Assembly: GCA_937902805.1 (NCBI GenBank)
Contig: CALEMB010000095.1
Coordinates: 1 to 52,366 of the forward strand
Direction: 5' to 3'
DNA from: an uncultured Bacteroidales bacterium
GTDB lineage: Bacteria; Bacteroidota; Bacteroidia; Bacteroidales; F082
Length of the DNA stretch: 52,366 nt
In this document: positions 25,732-33,702 of the stretch, piece after piece
How the letters are laid out: every line of letters begins with the position of its first letter
Numbering within the stretch: position 1 is the first letter of the stretch
Program-made: the position numbers and the translations under genes
The notes under the pieces: model-generated
Databases searched by the model: none
Seen by the model: only the letters and a program-made list of their open reading frames with translations
Told to the model about the DNA's origin: nothing

Positions 25732-26214
25732 ATGAGAAGCGAAGAAACTGGAAGTATTCCTTATGAAAAATCAAACAATGTTGAAACAAGTTTGTTTCTA
25801 AAACAAGGCCGTATTACTCGCAAGGCTTTTTTCTTCCGATTTTTTATTTGCGTGATTATTTGGCTAATCGTTCACGTTGGATATATTTATTGGGCTAAGG
25901 CAGAATACGACAAATTCAAAGAAAGAGGAGGTGGTAAAATACAAGAAGGTGCCGCCATGGTTGAGACTCGTTATAATATTTATAGAATTGTCGATTTTTA
26001 CGCTGTTCCATCACTTTTGGCAGTTTTCATGCTTATCCAAGCAATGAAAAGAGCGCATGATTCCAATAAAAGTGGTTGGTTAATGTTGGTGCCTTTTTAC
26101 AACATTTATCTATTGTTTGCCGAAGGCACTAATGAAGATAACGACTATGGATTACTTCCTCATTCTGTTAAGAAGAGTCCATCCTATGTTTATCAAGAGA
26201 ATAAGATTGATTAG
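25732..26214 (+). CDS. DUF805-family membrane protein
   Basis: 160 residues. The family hallmarks are visible: GRITRKAFFFRF at the start of the first helix, the MKRAHDSNKSGWLMLVPFYN loop, and an end near NEDNDYGLLP. Two to three transmembrane helices are predicted, with a charged periplasmic or cytosolic loop (KFKERGGGKIQEGA). DUF805 proteins are small inner-membrane proteins of unknown role. It starts one base after the protease stop and closes the operon. The 30-residue hydrophilic N-terminus before the family core is longer than usual. Confidence 0.82.
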   Translation: MRSEETGSIPYEKSNNVETSLFLKQGRITRKAFFFRFFICVIIWLIVHVGYIYWAKAEYDKFKERGGGKIQEGAAMVETRYNIYRIVDFYAVPSLLAVFMLIQAMKRAHDSNKSGWLMLVPFYNIYLLFAEGTNEDNDYGLLPHSVKKSPSYVYQENKID

Positions 26215-26276
26215 TAGATGCGGTATCCCCCTATCCTTTTTCATGGCCTAAATTCATTGAAAACAGAGTGAAAGCA

Positions 26277-27308
26277 ATGACTAGTTTAAAGAGAGTTTTT
26301 TCGCTAATGCTATTCGGTCTGATAGCGTTTGTATGTAATGGCCAGAACGCCATAGATGGCGAATGGTTTTTACAGGAGGTTCAAATTCCATCAAACGAGG
26401 AATATGATGACGGTATCATTTATGGCCAATACGACCACATTGTGCTGAGACCTAAAAGACCGCCTATGACTCAGGAGGATATTGATGCCTTTATGAAAGC
26501 ATTTGAAGATTCCTACGAAGAAGCTGTGGCCTCTATTAAGGAGCCCAGTGTTAATGAGAAACCGGGTAATAGTATTGCTGACACCGTTGATATGGAAGAT
26601 TTACTCCGTGACATATACATTTATTCTGGCATTGAGTATGAGATATTCCATGATACCGTGCTCGTTTGGTCGATTCCGGATGGGTATCCAGGAGCAGTGT
26701 TTGGGAGTGTGGTATATGTTATTAAGGAACTGACAAAAGACCGTTTGGTCTTGGCAACCGATATGACCCTTCACGGTTATATGATGTATGTTTATGGAAG
26801 AGAGAAACAACCGATAATACGGACGAAGCATAATATGCCCAATGATCACTATCCCAATCCTATTGTGCAAAGACTCGACCAAAAGGAACTTGAAACAAAC
26901 GGTACTCCAGCGGCTGTTGCCTATAATTTCGTTAACGCGATACTAAATAGCGACTCTGAAAAGATGCTATCGTATATGGATTCGGAAGTAGCTAGAGATT
27001 TTGAGGAGATTAGGCAAATGAACGGATATGCAAATTACGACCCTTTCTTTTCGGAAAGTGACAGTAAATTGAACATATTAGGATGGAAGCCCTACTTGTC
27101 GAACAATTGTGAAGAAGCGGTGCTGTACGTGCAATCCGAATGGTTTGATGAGTTTGGCCGAGAGATTAAGAAGGTGTATGTCGGATGTGTCCCTTCAGAT
27201 GAAGTTGGCCGCTCTGGATTTCAATATATAACCAGATATGGCGACACAAACGTTAAGGTGCTGGTCGTGAACGAGGATGATGGATGGAAAGTGATTGGAT
27301 TCAAATAA
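26277..27308 (+). CDS. Secreted protein of unknown function with NTF2-like C-terminal region
   Basis: 343 residues from the ATG at 26277; a GTG three codons earlier is possible. The signal peptide is RVFSLMLFGLIAFVCNGQ. Residues 20-190 resemble a lipocalin-like or META-like beta barrel (IDGEWFLQEVQIP). Residues 205-343 (PAAVAYNFVNAILNSDSEKM, then DDGWKVIGFK at the end) have the pattern of small NTF2-like DUF4878-type domains. Base composition is closer to the chromosome average than to the preceding operon, and the 62-base gap breaks the tight packing. I therefore place it outside the operon. Confidence 0.68.
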   Translation: MTSLKRVFSLMLFGLIAFVCNGQNAIDGEWFLQEVQIPSNEEYDDGIIYGQYDHIVLRPKRPPMTQEDIDAFMKAFEDSYEEAVASIKEPSVNEKPGNSIADTVDMEDLLRDIYIYSGIEYEIFHDTVLVWSIPDGYPGAVFGSVVYVIKELTKDRLVLATDMTLHGYMMYVYGREKQPIIRTKHNMPNDHYPNPIVQRLDQKELETNGTPAAVAYNFVNAILNSDSEKMLSYMDSEVARDFEEIRQMNGYANYDPFFSESDSKLNILGWKPYLSNNCEEAVLYVQSEWFDEFGREIKKVYVGCVPSDEVGRSGFQYITRYGDTNVKVLVVNEDDGWKVIGFK

Positions 27309-27375
27309 TACAAAGAAAACGGTTATGAAAAAAGTATTTTGAAGCGCCGTTTATGAGATAATAAACAAACACGCT

Positions 27376-27879
27376 ATGGAATCCAATAATAAACCAGAAC
27401 AATCCCCTCCCATCAACACATTCGTCACCATCGTTATCGTGATGGGGATAATACTCGCCTGTATCCTGCTCTTCCTTTCCTTGCCGAATTACTGGAGCAT
27501 GTTTGGCTATGCCGAGTGGGAATTTCAGCCGTTTTTTTCAAGAGAGGGTATCAAGGATCTGTACCATTCACTGCATAACTATTTGTTGTTGGAGATGCTC
27601 GTGGCCATCGTCCCTACAGCCTGCATCATCTTCTTTCTGGTCAAGTTGCTGCAAGGGAAAAGATATGGCTTCTAGGGCTTTGCCGTTACTTCGATAGTGG
27701 CCACGTCTGTTCAGGTCGTCTTGGCGAGCCTTATCGTGAACGCTTTTCGGGAGATTGAGGTGGAGCTTCCTCACAACATACCGATTCAATTCGGCTGGAC
27801 ATTGGCTACTATCGTCATCCTGTATGCTGTCCTTCAAATCAGGAAAGAAGGGGTGAGCTGGTGGATGAGGTTGGAGTAG
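27376..27879 (+). pseudogene. Four-helix membrane protein gene interrupted by one in-frame TAG
   Basis: The first 99 codons encode two transmembrane helices (TFVTIVIVMGIILACILLFL and MLVAIVPTACIIFFLVKLL) and end KRYGF-TAG at 27673-27675. The same frame continues without another stop for 67 codons (GFAVTSIVATSVQVVLASLI, then FGWTLATIVILYAVLQIR) to the TAG at 27877-27879. Both halves look like parts of one four-helix protein of about 166 residues. A single base change would explain it. Alternatively the 99-residue product is functional by itself. Confidence 0.6.
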
Positions 27880-27880
27880 C

Positions 27881-27930
27881 TTCAAACCCGAAAACATGAC
27901 TTTGACCAGTTTGACCTTGACCACTTTGAC
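27881..27930. repeat. Direct repeat, left copy (flanks the ATPase gene)
   Basis: About 50 bp containing ACTTTGACCAGTTTGACC and then TTGACCACTTTGAC. It matches 29885-29933 except for one extra G near the left end and the final base. It includes four TTTGAC/TTGACC motifs. Confidence 0.85.
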
Positions 27931-28027
27931 AACGTGCTATTGCGTATAAAACGGAGCATATCCACCCAGTTTAAACGCTAAAAACCGTTCAAAAAAGGGC
28001 TCTAAGCAGCCAGAAAAGGGTTCAAAA

Positions 28028-28201
28028 AACGGAGCAAGTCCGTTCAAGACGCCCAAAACCGCCCCAAAAAACGGAGCAAATCCGTTCACTCCCGACAGAG
28101 ATGGGGGCTTTGGAGGGGAAAAGCGACGGAAAACGGAGCAAATCCGTTCAGTTTTTGGTCCCAACAGGCTGGAAGAGAGCGGAAAACGGGGCAAACCCGT
28201 T
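28028..28201. repeat. Cluster of AACGGA-GCAAA-TCCGTT palindromes
   Basis: Four full copies lie at 28028-28044, 28070-28086, 28132-28148 and 28185-28201, and a degenerate one at about 27949. The last copy reads AACGGG-GCAAA-CCCGTT: both arms changed together, so pairing is preserved. It fills the 335-base gap before the ATPase gene's 3' end. Possible roles are termination, RNA stability or protein binding. Confidence 0.8.
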
Positions 28202-28214
28202 CACTTTTGTCTTG

Positions 28215-29489
28215 CTAATTTTGCCTGGAACTCTCTTCGTATATCCATCTGTAATAAGGAATAACATGTACTAAACGTCCATCATCAAGTGTCAATTCCT
28301 CTGATTCATCCATGGTAACTACAACTCCTCTTTTCAGGTCAAAAGCATCCATCGCAGATATGAGACCACTCAATTCTCGTTGCCTCGTGCTGACATCCGC
28401 CATAGAAACCGTCACTTGAAAAGCTTCAGTAATACTTGCGTTTTCTCTTACAATAAAATCGCATTCCCACTTGTCCTGATAATAAAACACTTCCTTTTCC
28501 TGTCGACGCAGCTCCACATAAACTGCGTTCTCCAACCGTGGACCCATATTCCCACTAAAACAGAAACCAATCTGTGCGACTAGTGCATTGTCGACAAAAT
28601 AGACCTTCTTTGGGCTTTTTAACTGCACGCCCACCTTGTAGTCATACTTTGTAAGCACACCAACTAGATATGCCTCTTCGAGATATCGTATATAATCCTG
28701 AACCGTTTCTGAACTTTTGATTCCAATTGCTTTTGCAACAGAAAGGTATGTGAAACGATGCGTGAAATTACTTGCCAAATAATATGTCATCTCACGGATT
28801 TGACGGTCTGATGAAAGTCTATGCCGAACCACAATATCTCTATAGATGATGTCGTTATATAATTCTTTCAAATACCTTGGATTCTTTGTTTGAAGATACT
28901 GAGGGAACCCGCCTTCATGCAAGTAAGCATTTTGTAGATTCACAAGCCGTGCTTTGCCAGCGGTTGTGTATAAATCGCTTTTTTGCCATCTTTCGTTTCT
29001 CAATTCCATGTATTCTATGAATGACATGGGCCAAAGCTCTTGAGTCAGATGACGTCCCGTAAGCATGGTGCCAAGCTCTTTACTTAGCAAATGGGCATTG
29101 CTCCCTGTGATGAATACTTTGTTATGATGACTGTATAATCTATCCACGAAACGTTCCCAACCATCAATCAGTTGCACTTCATCCAAATAAAATGTATTTT
29201 GTATACCGAAGTCTTCAGCGAACACATCACACATTAGCTGGAAATCTGAAACTTCAAAATGTAAAAGTCGATCGTCGTCAAAGCATAAACAATAATCCTG
29301 CTCCATTTGTTCTGCTCTGATTTGTTGCAGCAGTACTGATTTTCCGCAGCGCCTAACGCCAGATATCACCAGCACTTCTGGTGCGTTTATCTGTTCTCGT
29401 ACTATCTTTCTTTTCACACCTAACGGTTCGATAAGTCCACGTTGTTCATATATTACTTGTCTAAGCAAATCTTTTGTCACCATACTCAT
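28215..29489 (-). CDS. ATP-binding protein, AAA_14 plus DUF4143
   Basis: 424 residues from the ATG at 29489 (a second ATG follows two codons later). Walker A is GVRRCGKS (44-51), and Walker B is in NTFYLDEVQLIDGWE. A sensor-like ITGSNAHLLSKELGTMLTGR follows, typical of AAA_14. The C-terminal part (YNDIIYRDIVVRHRL, SVAKAIGIKSSETVQDYIRY, ENAVYVELRRQEKEVFYYQD, CDFIV) is DUF4143, a restriction-endonuclease-like fold. Cytosolic. These ATPases are widespread in Bacteroidetes and are suspected to have conflict or mobile roles, but none is settled. The gene is alone, has its own promoter, and is bracketed by direct repeats at 27881 and 29885, which suggests movement as a cassette. Confidence 0.9.
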   Translation of the reverse strand: MSMVTKDLLRQVIYEQRGLIEPLGVKRKIVREQINAPEVLVISGVRRCGKSVLLQQIRAEQMEQDYCLCFDDDRLLHFEVSDFQLMCDVFAEDFGIQNTFYLDEVQLIDGWERFVDRLYSHHNKVFITGSNAHLLSKELGTMLTGRHLTQELWPMSFIEYMELRNERWQKSDLYTTAGKARLVNLQNAYLHEGGFPQYLQTKNPRYLKELYNDIIYRDIVVRHRLSSDRQIREMTYYLASNFTHRFTYLSVAKAIGIKSSETVQDYIRYLEEAYLVGVLTKYDYKVGVQLKSPKKVYFVDNALVAQIGFCFSGNMGPRLENAVYVELRRQEKEVFYYQDKWECDFIVRENASITEAFQVTVSMADVSTRQRELSGLISAMDAFDLKRGVVVTMDESEELTLDDGRLVHVIPYYRWIYEESSRQN

Positions 29490-29505
29490 GCGTTTTATTT
29501 TGCTG

Positions 29506-29513
29506 CAAAAGTA
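29506..29513 (-). promoter_or_regulatory. -7 element (TACTTTTG) of the ATPase gene
   Basis: On the minus strand TACTTTTG lies 16 bases before the ATG at 29489. Just upstream, TTTCG and CGAAA form a small inverted repeat. The element is the same 8-mer as in front of the ATPase stub at 17604. Confidence 0.7.
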
Positions 29514-29665
29514 CAATATTTCGATTGATAACCGAAACTTTTTTCACAAAATCCTTGTTGCAAACCGAAATGTTAGATGATGGTGCTTCGTGGTGAAGTG
29601 TTTTTGCCGCTGTACCAAAACGCGGCACTATGGCAGGAAAGACAAAAGTAAGCATATAGGTAACT

Positions 29666-29692
29666 AATTCGTCAGCCATTGGCTGACGAATT
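29666..29692. repeat. 27-nt perfect palindrome, CGTCAGCCA core
   Basis: The 13-base arm AATTCGTCAGCCA is followed by one T and its exact reverse complement. A second, imperfect relative (TCGTCAGCC-AAC-GGCTGGCGA, 29723-29743) lies 58 bases downstream. REP-like. Confidence 0.85.
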
Positions 29693-29855
29693 ACAACAAA
29701 CAGATTTACAAGAAGATATAAATCGTCAGCCAACGGCTGGCGAAATGCAACTGGCAGTAACTCACTTGAATTTTCAACCATCTGCAATTGTGGATCTATT
29801 GGGGCTTCGAAGAGATTTTTCAATTGCAATTGCAACGCTGTAACGTTGTCATCCC

Positions 29856-29933
29856 GGTCAAAGTCAAAGTGGTCAAACTCGTTTTTCAAACCCAAAACAT
29901 GACTTTGACCAGTTTGACCTTGACCACTTTGAC
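29856..29933. repeat. Direct repeat, right copy, plus an inverted partner
   Basis: 29885-29933 repeats the 27881-27930 sequence. Immediately before it, GGTCAAAGTCAAAGTGGTC (29856-29874) is the inverse of its TTTGACC-type motifs, so this copy can fold into a long hairpin and the left one cannot. Confidence 0.8.
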
Positions 29934-29965
29934 ATCATGATGCCAGTCTTGCAGGAAAATTTTCT

Positions 29966-29998
29966 AAGTCCTATGTAAGTCCTACTTAACTCTTACTT
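29966..29998. repeat. 11-bp tandem array upstream of parC
   Basis: AAGTCCTATGT, AAGTCCTACTT and AACTCTTACTT at 29966, 29977 and 29988. It ends about 75 bases before the parC -7 element. Confidence 0.75.
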
Positions 29999-30072
29999 TT
30001 CGCTAACCCAAGAGGTAAATCCATTTTTGTTCATTTTTAAACAGCTTCGTACTATTGCAAGGAAAAATTACC

Positions 30073-30080
30073 TATTTTTG
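30073..30080 (+). promoter_or_regulatory. -7 element (TATTTTTG) of parC
   Basis: TATTTTTG matches TAnnTTTG, 19 bases before the ATG at 30100. A start further upstream (30055) would lie before this element and is therefore unlikely. Confidence 0.65.
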
Positions 30081-30099
30081 CAAGCAAGAGCAAAACCTT

Positions 30100-32928
30100 A
30101 TGGATATCGAAGACAAAACTGAAAACGAACCCTTGGACGAACAGCCGTTGGACGAGACTTTGGAGGGCGTGGAAGACGCTCAGGCACAGGAGGATGAATA
30201 TCATGTGATACCACTGAAGGGGATGTTCGAGAATTGGTTTCTCGACTACGCCTCGTATGTCATTCTCGAACGTGCTGTGCCTGCCATTGAGGACGGGCTG
30301 AAGCCTGTGCAGCGCCGCATCCTGCATTCGATGGACGAACTTGACGACGGTCGTTTCAACAAGGTGGCCAATATCGTGGGCAACACGATGAAATACCACC
30401 CGCATGGCGACGCTTCCATCGGTGACGCTCTCGTGCAACTCGCCCAAAAGGACCTGCTCATCGATATGCAGGGTAACTTCGGCAATATCCTCACGGGCGA
30501 TGATGCCGCTGCCCCGCGTTATATCGAGGCACGCCTCTCAAAGTTTGCCAAAGAGGTTGTTTTCAACCATAAGACCACCGACTGGACCCGTTCCTACGAC
30601 AATAGAAATGCCGAACCGGTCTCGCTGCCAGTGAAGTTCCCGCTGCTGCTGGCACAAGGTACGGAAGGCATCGCCGTAGGTCTGGCCTCCAAGTTTCTGC
30701 CCCATAACTTCAATGAACTGATTGACGCCTCCATCGCTTATCTTAAAGATGAGCCTTTCACGCTTTATCCTGACTTCCCGACGGGTGGCCTGATGGACGT
30801 GACCAACTACAACGACGGTCTGCGTGGCGGTAAAGTGCGCATTCGTGCGAAAATCAGTCAACAGGACAAGAAGACTTTGGTCATCAGCGAAATACCTTAC
30901 GGCACCACCACGAGCAGCCTCATCGAGAGCATCGTGAAGTGCAACGACAAGGGTAAAATCAAGATTAAGAAAATCGACGACAACACTGCCGAGCAGTGCG
31001 AAATTGTGATTTACCTGAATCCTGGCGTTTCGCCTGACCAGACCATCGATGCCTTGTATGCCTTCACGGATTGCGAAGTGTCGATTTCGCCCAATGCCTG
31101 CGTCATCGTCAATCAACATCCGGCGTTTTTGGGCGTGAGTGAAATCCTGCGCCTCAGCACCGACCGCACGATGGAACTGTTGAGTTGGGAGCTGCGCATC
31201 CTCATCGAGGAACTGGAGAACAGCTGGCATTGGATTTCGTTGGAGAAGATTTTCTTCGAGAAAGGCATTTATAAGGAGTTGGAAAACAAGGACTACGAGA
31301 CTTGGGGCGACCAACTGACGGGTATCGAACGCCGCTTCGACAAATACCGCAAGCTGTTGAAACGGGAGATTACCCGCGAGGATGTAGAGAAACTCTGCGA
31401 GAAGCCCGTACGCAAGATTTCCAAGTTCGATATCAAGAAGGCCGACGAACAACTGGCTGATATTGAAAAGCGTATGGAAGAGGCCAAATACAACCTCGAC
31501 CATATCGTGGACTATACCATCAACTATTTCCTGCACATCAAGGAGAAATACGGCGAGGGACGCGAGCGCAAGACCGAAATCCGCAACTTCGACAACATAT
31601 CGGCTGTGGCCGTGGCTGCCAACAACGAAAAACTATATGTCAACCGTGAAGAGGGCTTTGTCTGCACAGGCGAGGGTCTGAAGCGTGAGAAGAACAAGGA
31701 GGCCTACGAATATGTGTGCGACTGCTCTGATATGGACGACATTATCGTCTTCCATGAGGACGGCAAGTATGCTGTGGTGAAGTTGCAGCCGAAACTCTTT
31801 GTGGGCCAGAAGGTCATCCATATCGACGTGTTCCATAAGAACGACGACCGCACCACCTATAATGTCGTGTATCGTGACGGCAAGAACGGGGCACCGCATT
31901 ATGTGAAGCGTTTCGCCGTGAAGGGTGTCACCCGCGACAAGGAGTACGACCTCACGCAAGGCAAGCCCGGCTCAAAGGTGCGTTATTTCTCGTCGAACCC
32001 CAACGGCGAGGCCGAGATCATCAAGGTGACGCTGGTGCTGTTCAACAAGAAACAGAAGACGGTCGACTACAAGTTTGCCGATTTGGCGGTGAAAGGTCGC
32101 GACACCCGAGGCAACCTGCTCACCAAGTATGAAGTCAAGGAGATCAAGAAGGGTGGGGAAGGCGTTTCTACGCTCAATGCCCGTGATATATGGTTTGACG
32201 ACACCGTGCGCCGCCTCAATGCCGACAAGCGTGGACAGTATTTGGGCGCTTTTGAGGGCGACGACAAGATATTGCAGATCTTTAGCAATGGCGAGTTCAA
32301 GATTTCAGGCTTTGACCTCAACACCCACTTCGATGACGACATGGTGGAAATCCGCAAGTTTGACCCAGACGAAATCTTCTCCGTCGTCTATATCGAAGGC
32401 GAGACCCAAAAGCATTACTTGAAGCGTTTCACCATTGAGGCCGAGACTAAGATTAATAGCAGAGCCTCTTTCATCGGCGAGCATCCCGAGGCAAAATACC
32501 TTGGTATGAGCACCGATGTGATGCCCCGCTTGTTGCTGAGTTACAAGGTTAGCGATGCGGGTAACAGCTTCCCCGATGATGAGCTCAACGTGGAGGAATT
32601 CATCGGCATCAAGAGCTATAAGGCTAAAGGCAAGCGCCTCTCGACCAGAGAGATTGACAGCTTCCAGTTCTTGGAGCCTTTCCAACCTGAACCAAGCGAA
32701 GAAGACCCCGAGGTCCCTGAGCCTGTCGAAGGGCCGAATACTCACGATGTTCCCGAGGTCTCTGAGCCTGCGGTTGCTGAGCGTAGTCGAAGCATCGAAG
32801 GGCCGAATACTCCCGACACGCCTGAAAAAGAAGAGAAAATAAAAGTCAACCCTGCCGATGTGCCGATGGAGGTGGTAAAACCCCAGGGCGACGGCGTGCA
32901 GATGGATTTGTTCGGAGGTGATCTATGA
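30100..32928 (+). CDS. parC: DNA topoisomerase IV subunit A-type protein
   Basis: 942 residues. This is the DNA-cleaving subunit of a type IIA topoisomerase, which with a GyrB/ParE partner passes one duplex through another to decatenate chromosomes. The breakage domain is clear: KPVQRRILHSMDEL, then GNTMKYHPHGDASI, and AAAPRYIEARL with the catalytic Tyr near residue 141. The coiled-coil gate follows (about 370-480), and then beta-propeller-like blades. I see no GyrA box, which favours ParC over GyrA. The acidic C-terminal tail carries an in-frame repeat insertion (32712-32813). The start at 30100 follows the promoter. No parE is in the window. The stop overlaps the next start (ATGA). Confidence 0.88.
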   Translation: MDIEDKTENEPLDEQPLDETLEGVEDAQAQEDEYHVIPLKGMFENWFLDYASYVILERAVPAIEDGLKPVQRRILHSMDELDDGRFNKVANIVGNTMKYHPHGDASIGDALVQLAQKDLLIDMQGNFGNILTGDDAAAPRYIEARLSKFAKEVVFNHKTTDWTRSYDNRNAEPVSLPVKFPLLLAQGTEGIAVGLASKFLPHNFNELIDASIAYLKDEPFTLYPDFPTGGLMDVTNYNDGLRGGKVRIRAKISQQDKKTLVISEIPYGTTTSSLIESIVKCNDKGKIKIKKIDDNTAEQCEIVIYLNPGVSPDQTIDALYAFTDCEVSISPNACVIVNQHPAFLGVSEILRLSTDRTMELLSWELRILIEELENSWHWISLEKIFFEKGIYKELENKDYETWGDQLTGIERRFDKYRKLLKREITREDVEKLCEKPVRKISKFDIKKADEQLADIEKRMEEAKYNLDHIVDYTINYFLHIKEKYGEGRERKTEIRNFDNISAVAVAANNEKLYVNREEGFVCTGEGLKREKNKEAYEYVCDCSDMDDIIVFHEDGKYAVVKLQPKLFVGQKVIHIDVFHKNDDRTTYNVVYRDGKNGAPHYVKRFAVKGVTRDKEYDLTQGKPGSKVRYFSSNPNGEAEIIKVTLVLFNKKQKTVDYKFADLAVKGRDTRGNLLTKYEVKEIKKGGEGVSTLNARDIWFDDTVRRLNADKRGQYLGAFEGDDKILQIFSNGEFKISGFDLNTHFDDDMVEIRKFDPDEIFSVVYIEGETQKHYLKRFTIEAETKINSRASFIGEHPEAKYLGMSTDVMPRLLLSYKVSDAGNSFPDDELNVEEFIGIKSYKAKGKRLSTREIDSFQFLEPFQPEPSEEDPEVPEPVEGPNTHDVPEVSEPAVAERSRSIEGPNTPDTPEKEEKIKVNPADVPMEVVKPQGDGVQMDLFGGDL
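32712..32813 (+). repeat. Dispersed CTGAGCCTGTCGAAG-type repeat inside parC
   Basis: GGTCCCTGAGCCTGTCGAAG and GGGCCGAATACTC lie at 32712-32743. The same segment recurs at 32758-32813 with 24 extra bases nested in the middle, themselves containing TGAGCGTAGTCGAAGC. All lengths keep the reading frame. The same family occurs between genes at 38916-38973. Confidence 0.85.
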
Positions 32929-33701
32929 GGAAAGGTTTTGCAATAGTATGTGTTGGGATGGTGATGGCCTTATTGACCAGCTGCCAAACGGAACTCAAGC
33001 TTGCCAAGAAATATGTGGCTGAGCGACAAGGTATCCAAGCCGCCGTCTATTTCCCGGAAAAGGCTGAAGTGGCGGTGGAACCTGCGCCAAAATATGGCAC
33101 AACGCAAGTGTTGAATGGCTTCAATCAGGACTTGTTCCTGGATGTGATGTACAACGCATACGCTAAGGAGATGGAAAACTATGGCGTTGAGGTGTATGTG
33201 CCGGAAGACATCAACCAGGTCCCTGTCGACTCAACGCATTGGCTGGTGATGCTCTCGCGTATGGAGATCTCGGGCCGCATCACGGAATACGAGGACTATC
33301 TTTTCAGTGACACTGATGAATACACCTACAAGCAGCCGCTGAACACGGTCAATGTGGCTTCGTGGTTTGAGGTCAATGATGGCGAGTGGTTACCGGTGCT
33401 GTTTTGCGAGCACAACCTCATGGACGGCTTCGATTCCAAAACAGACTATTCGTTTTGGACGGGCAGCCTTGACTACAACTATACCGTTGACACGCTGGAG
33501 CTAAAGGATGTGTACAACTATGCCGTCTATTTGGGCAAAATGTATGCGGGCTACACCTACGACTACATGATGAATCGTTATGTCGAGGAAGGGCTGAAGA
33601 ACAAGGGCTATTCCTATCAGTTGTTGTTGCGTTATGACCCCTACAAGAAGCAGTTGCGTTATGCGGAAGAGGACGACTACTTCATCGAGGTGAACGAATA
33701 G
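32925..33701 (+). CDS. Putative lipoprotein of unknown function
   Basis: 258 residues. The lipoprotein signal is FAIVCVGMVMALLTSC, with the lipobox Cys at the end. The mature domain (KLAKKYVAERQGIQAAVYFP, then FNQDLFLDVMYNAYAKEMEN) resembles widespread Bacteroidetes periplasmic or outer-membrane lipoproteins, but I cannot name the family. Its ATG overlaps the parC stop by 4 bases, so translation is probably coupled and the two genes form an operon. It converges with the cdaA gene, leaving only 1 base between their stops. Confidence 0.75.
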   Translation: MRKGFAIVCVGMVMALLTSCQTELKLAKKYVAERQGIQAAVYFPEKAEVAVEPAPKYGTTQVLNGFNQDLFLDVMYNAYAKEMENYGVEVYVPEDINQVPVDSTHWLVMLSRMEISGRITEYEDYLFSDTDEYTYKQPLNTVNVASWFEVNDGEWLPVLFCEHNLMDGFDSKTDYSFWTGSLDYNYTVDTLELKDVYNYAVYLGKMYAGYTYDYMMNRYVEEGLKNKGYSYQLLLRYDPYKKQLRYAEEDDYFIEVNE

Positions 33702-33702
33702 G

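Larger units (their letters stand above)
29518..30060. other. Intergenic region with palindromes and repeats
   Basis: About 540 bases between the ATPase and parC promoters, with no convincing gene. It contains a perfect 27-nt palindrome, a related hairpin, the right direct repeat, an inverted TTTGAC segment and an 11-bp array, listed separately. An open frame on the minus strand (29461-29895) is built largely from these repeats. Confidence 0.7.

Noticed and set aside
29461..29895. 144-codon minus-strand frame ahead of the ATPase
   Set aside because: It overlaps the ATPase start and promoter, and its repeated RQPxADxL segments are just the two palindromes translated.
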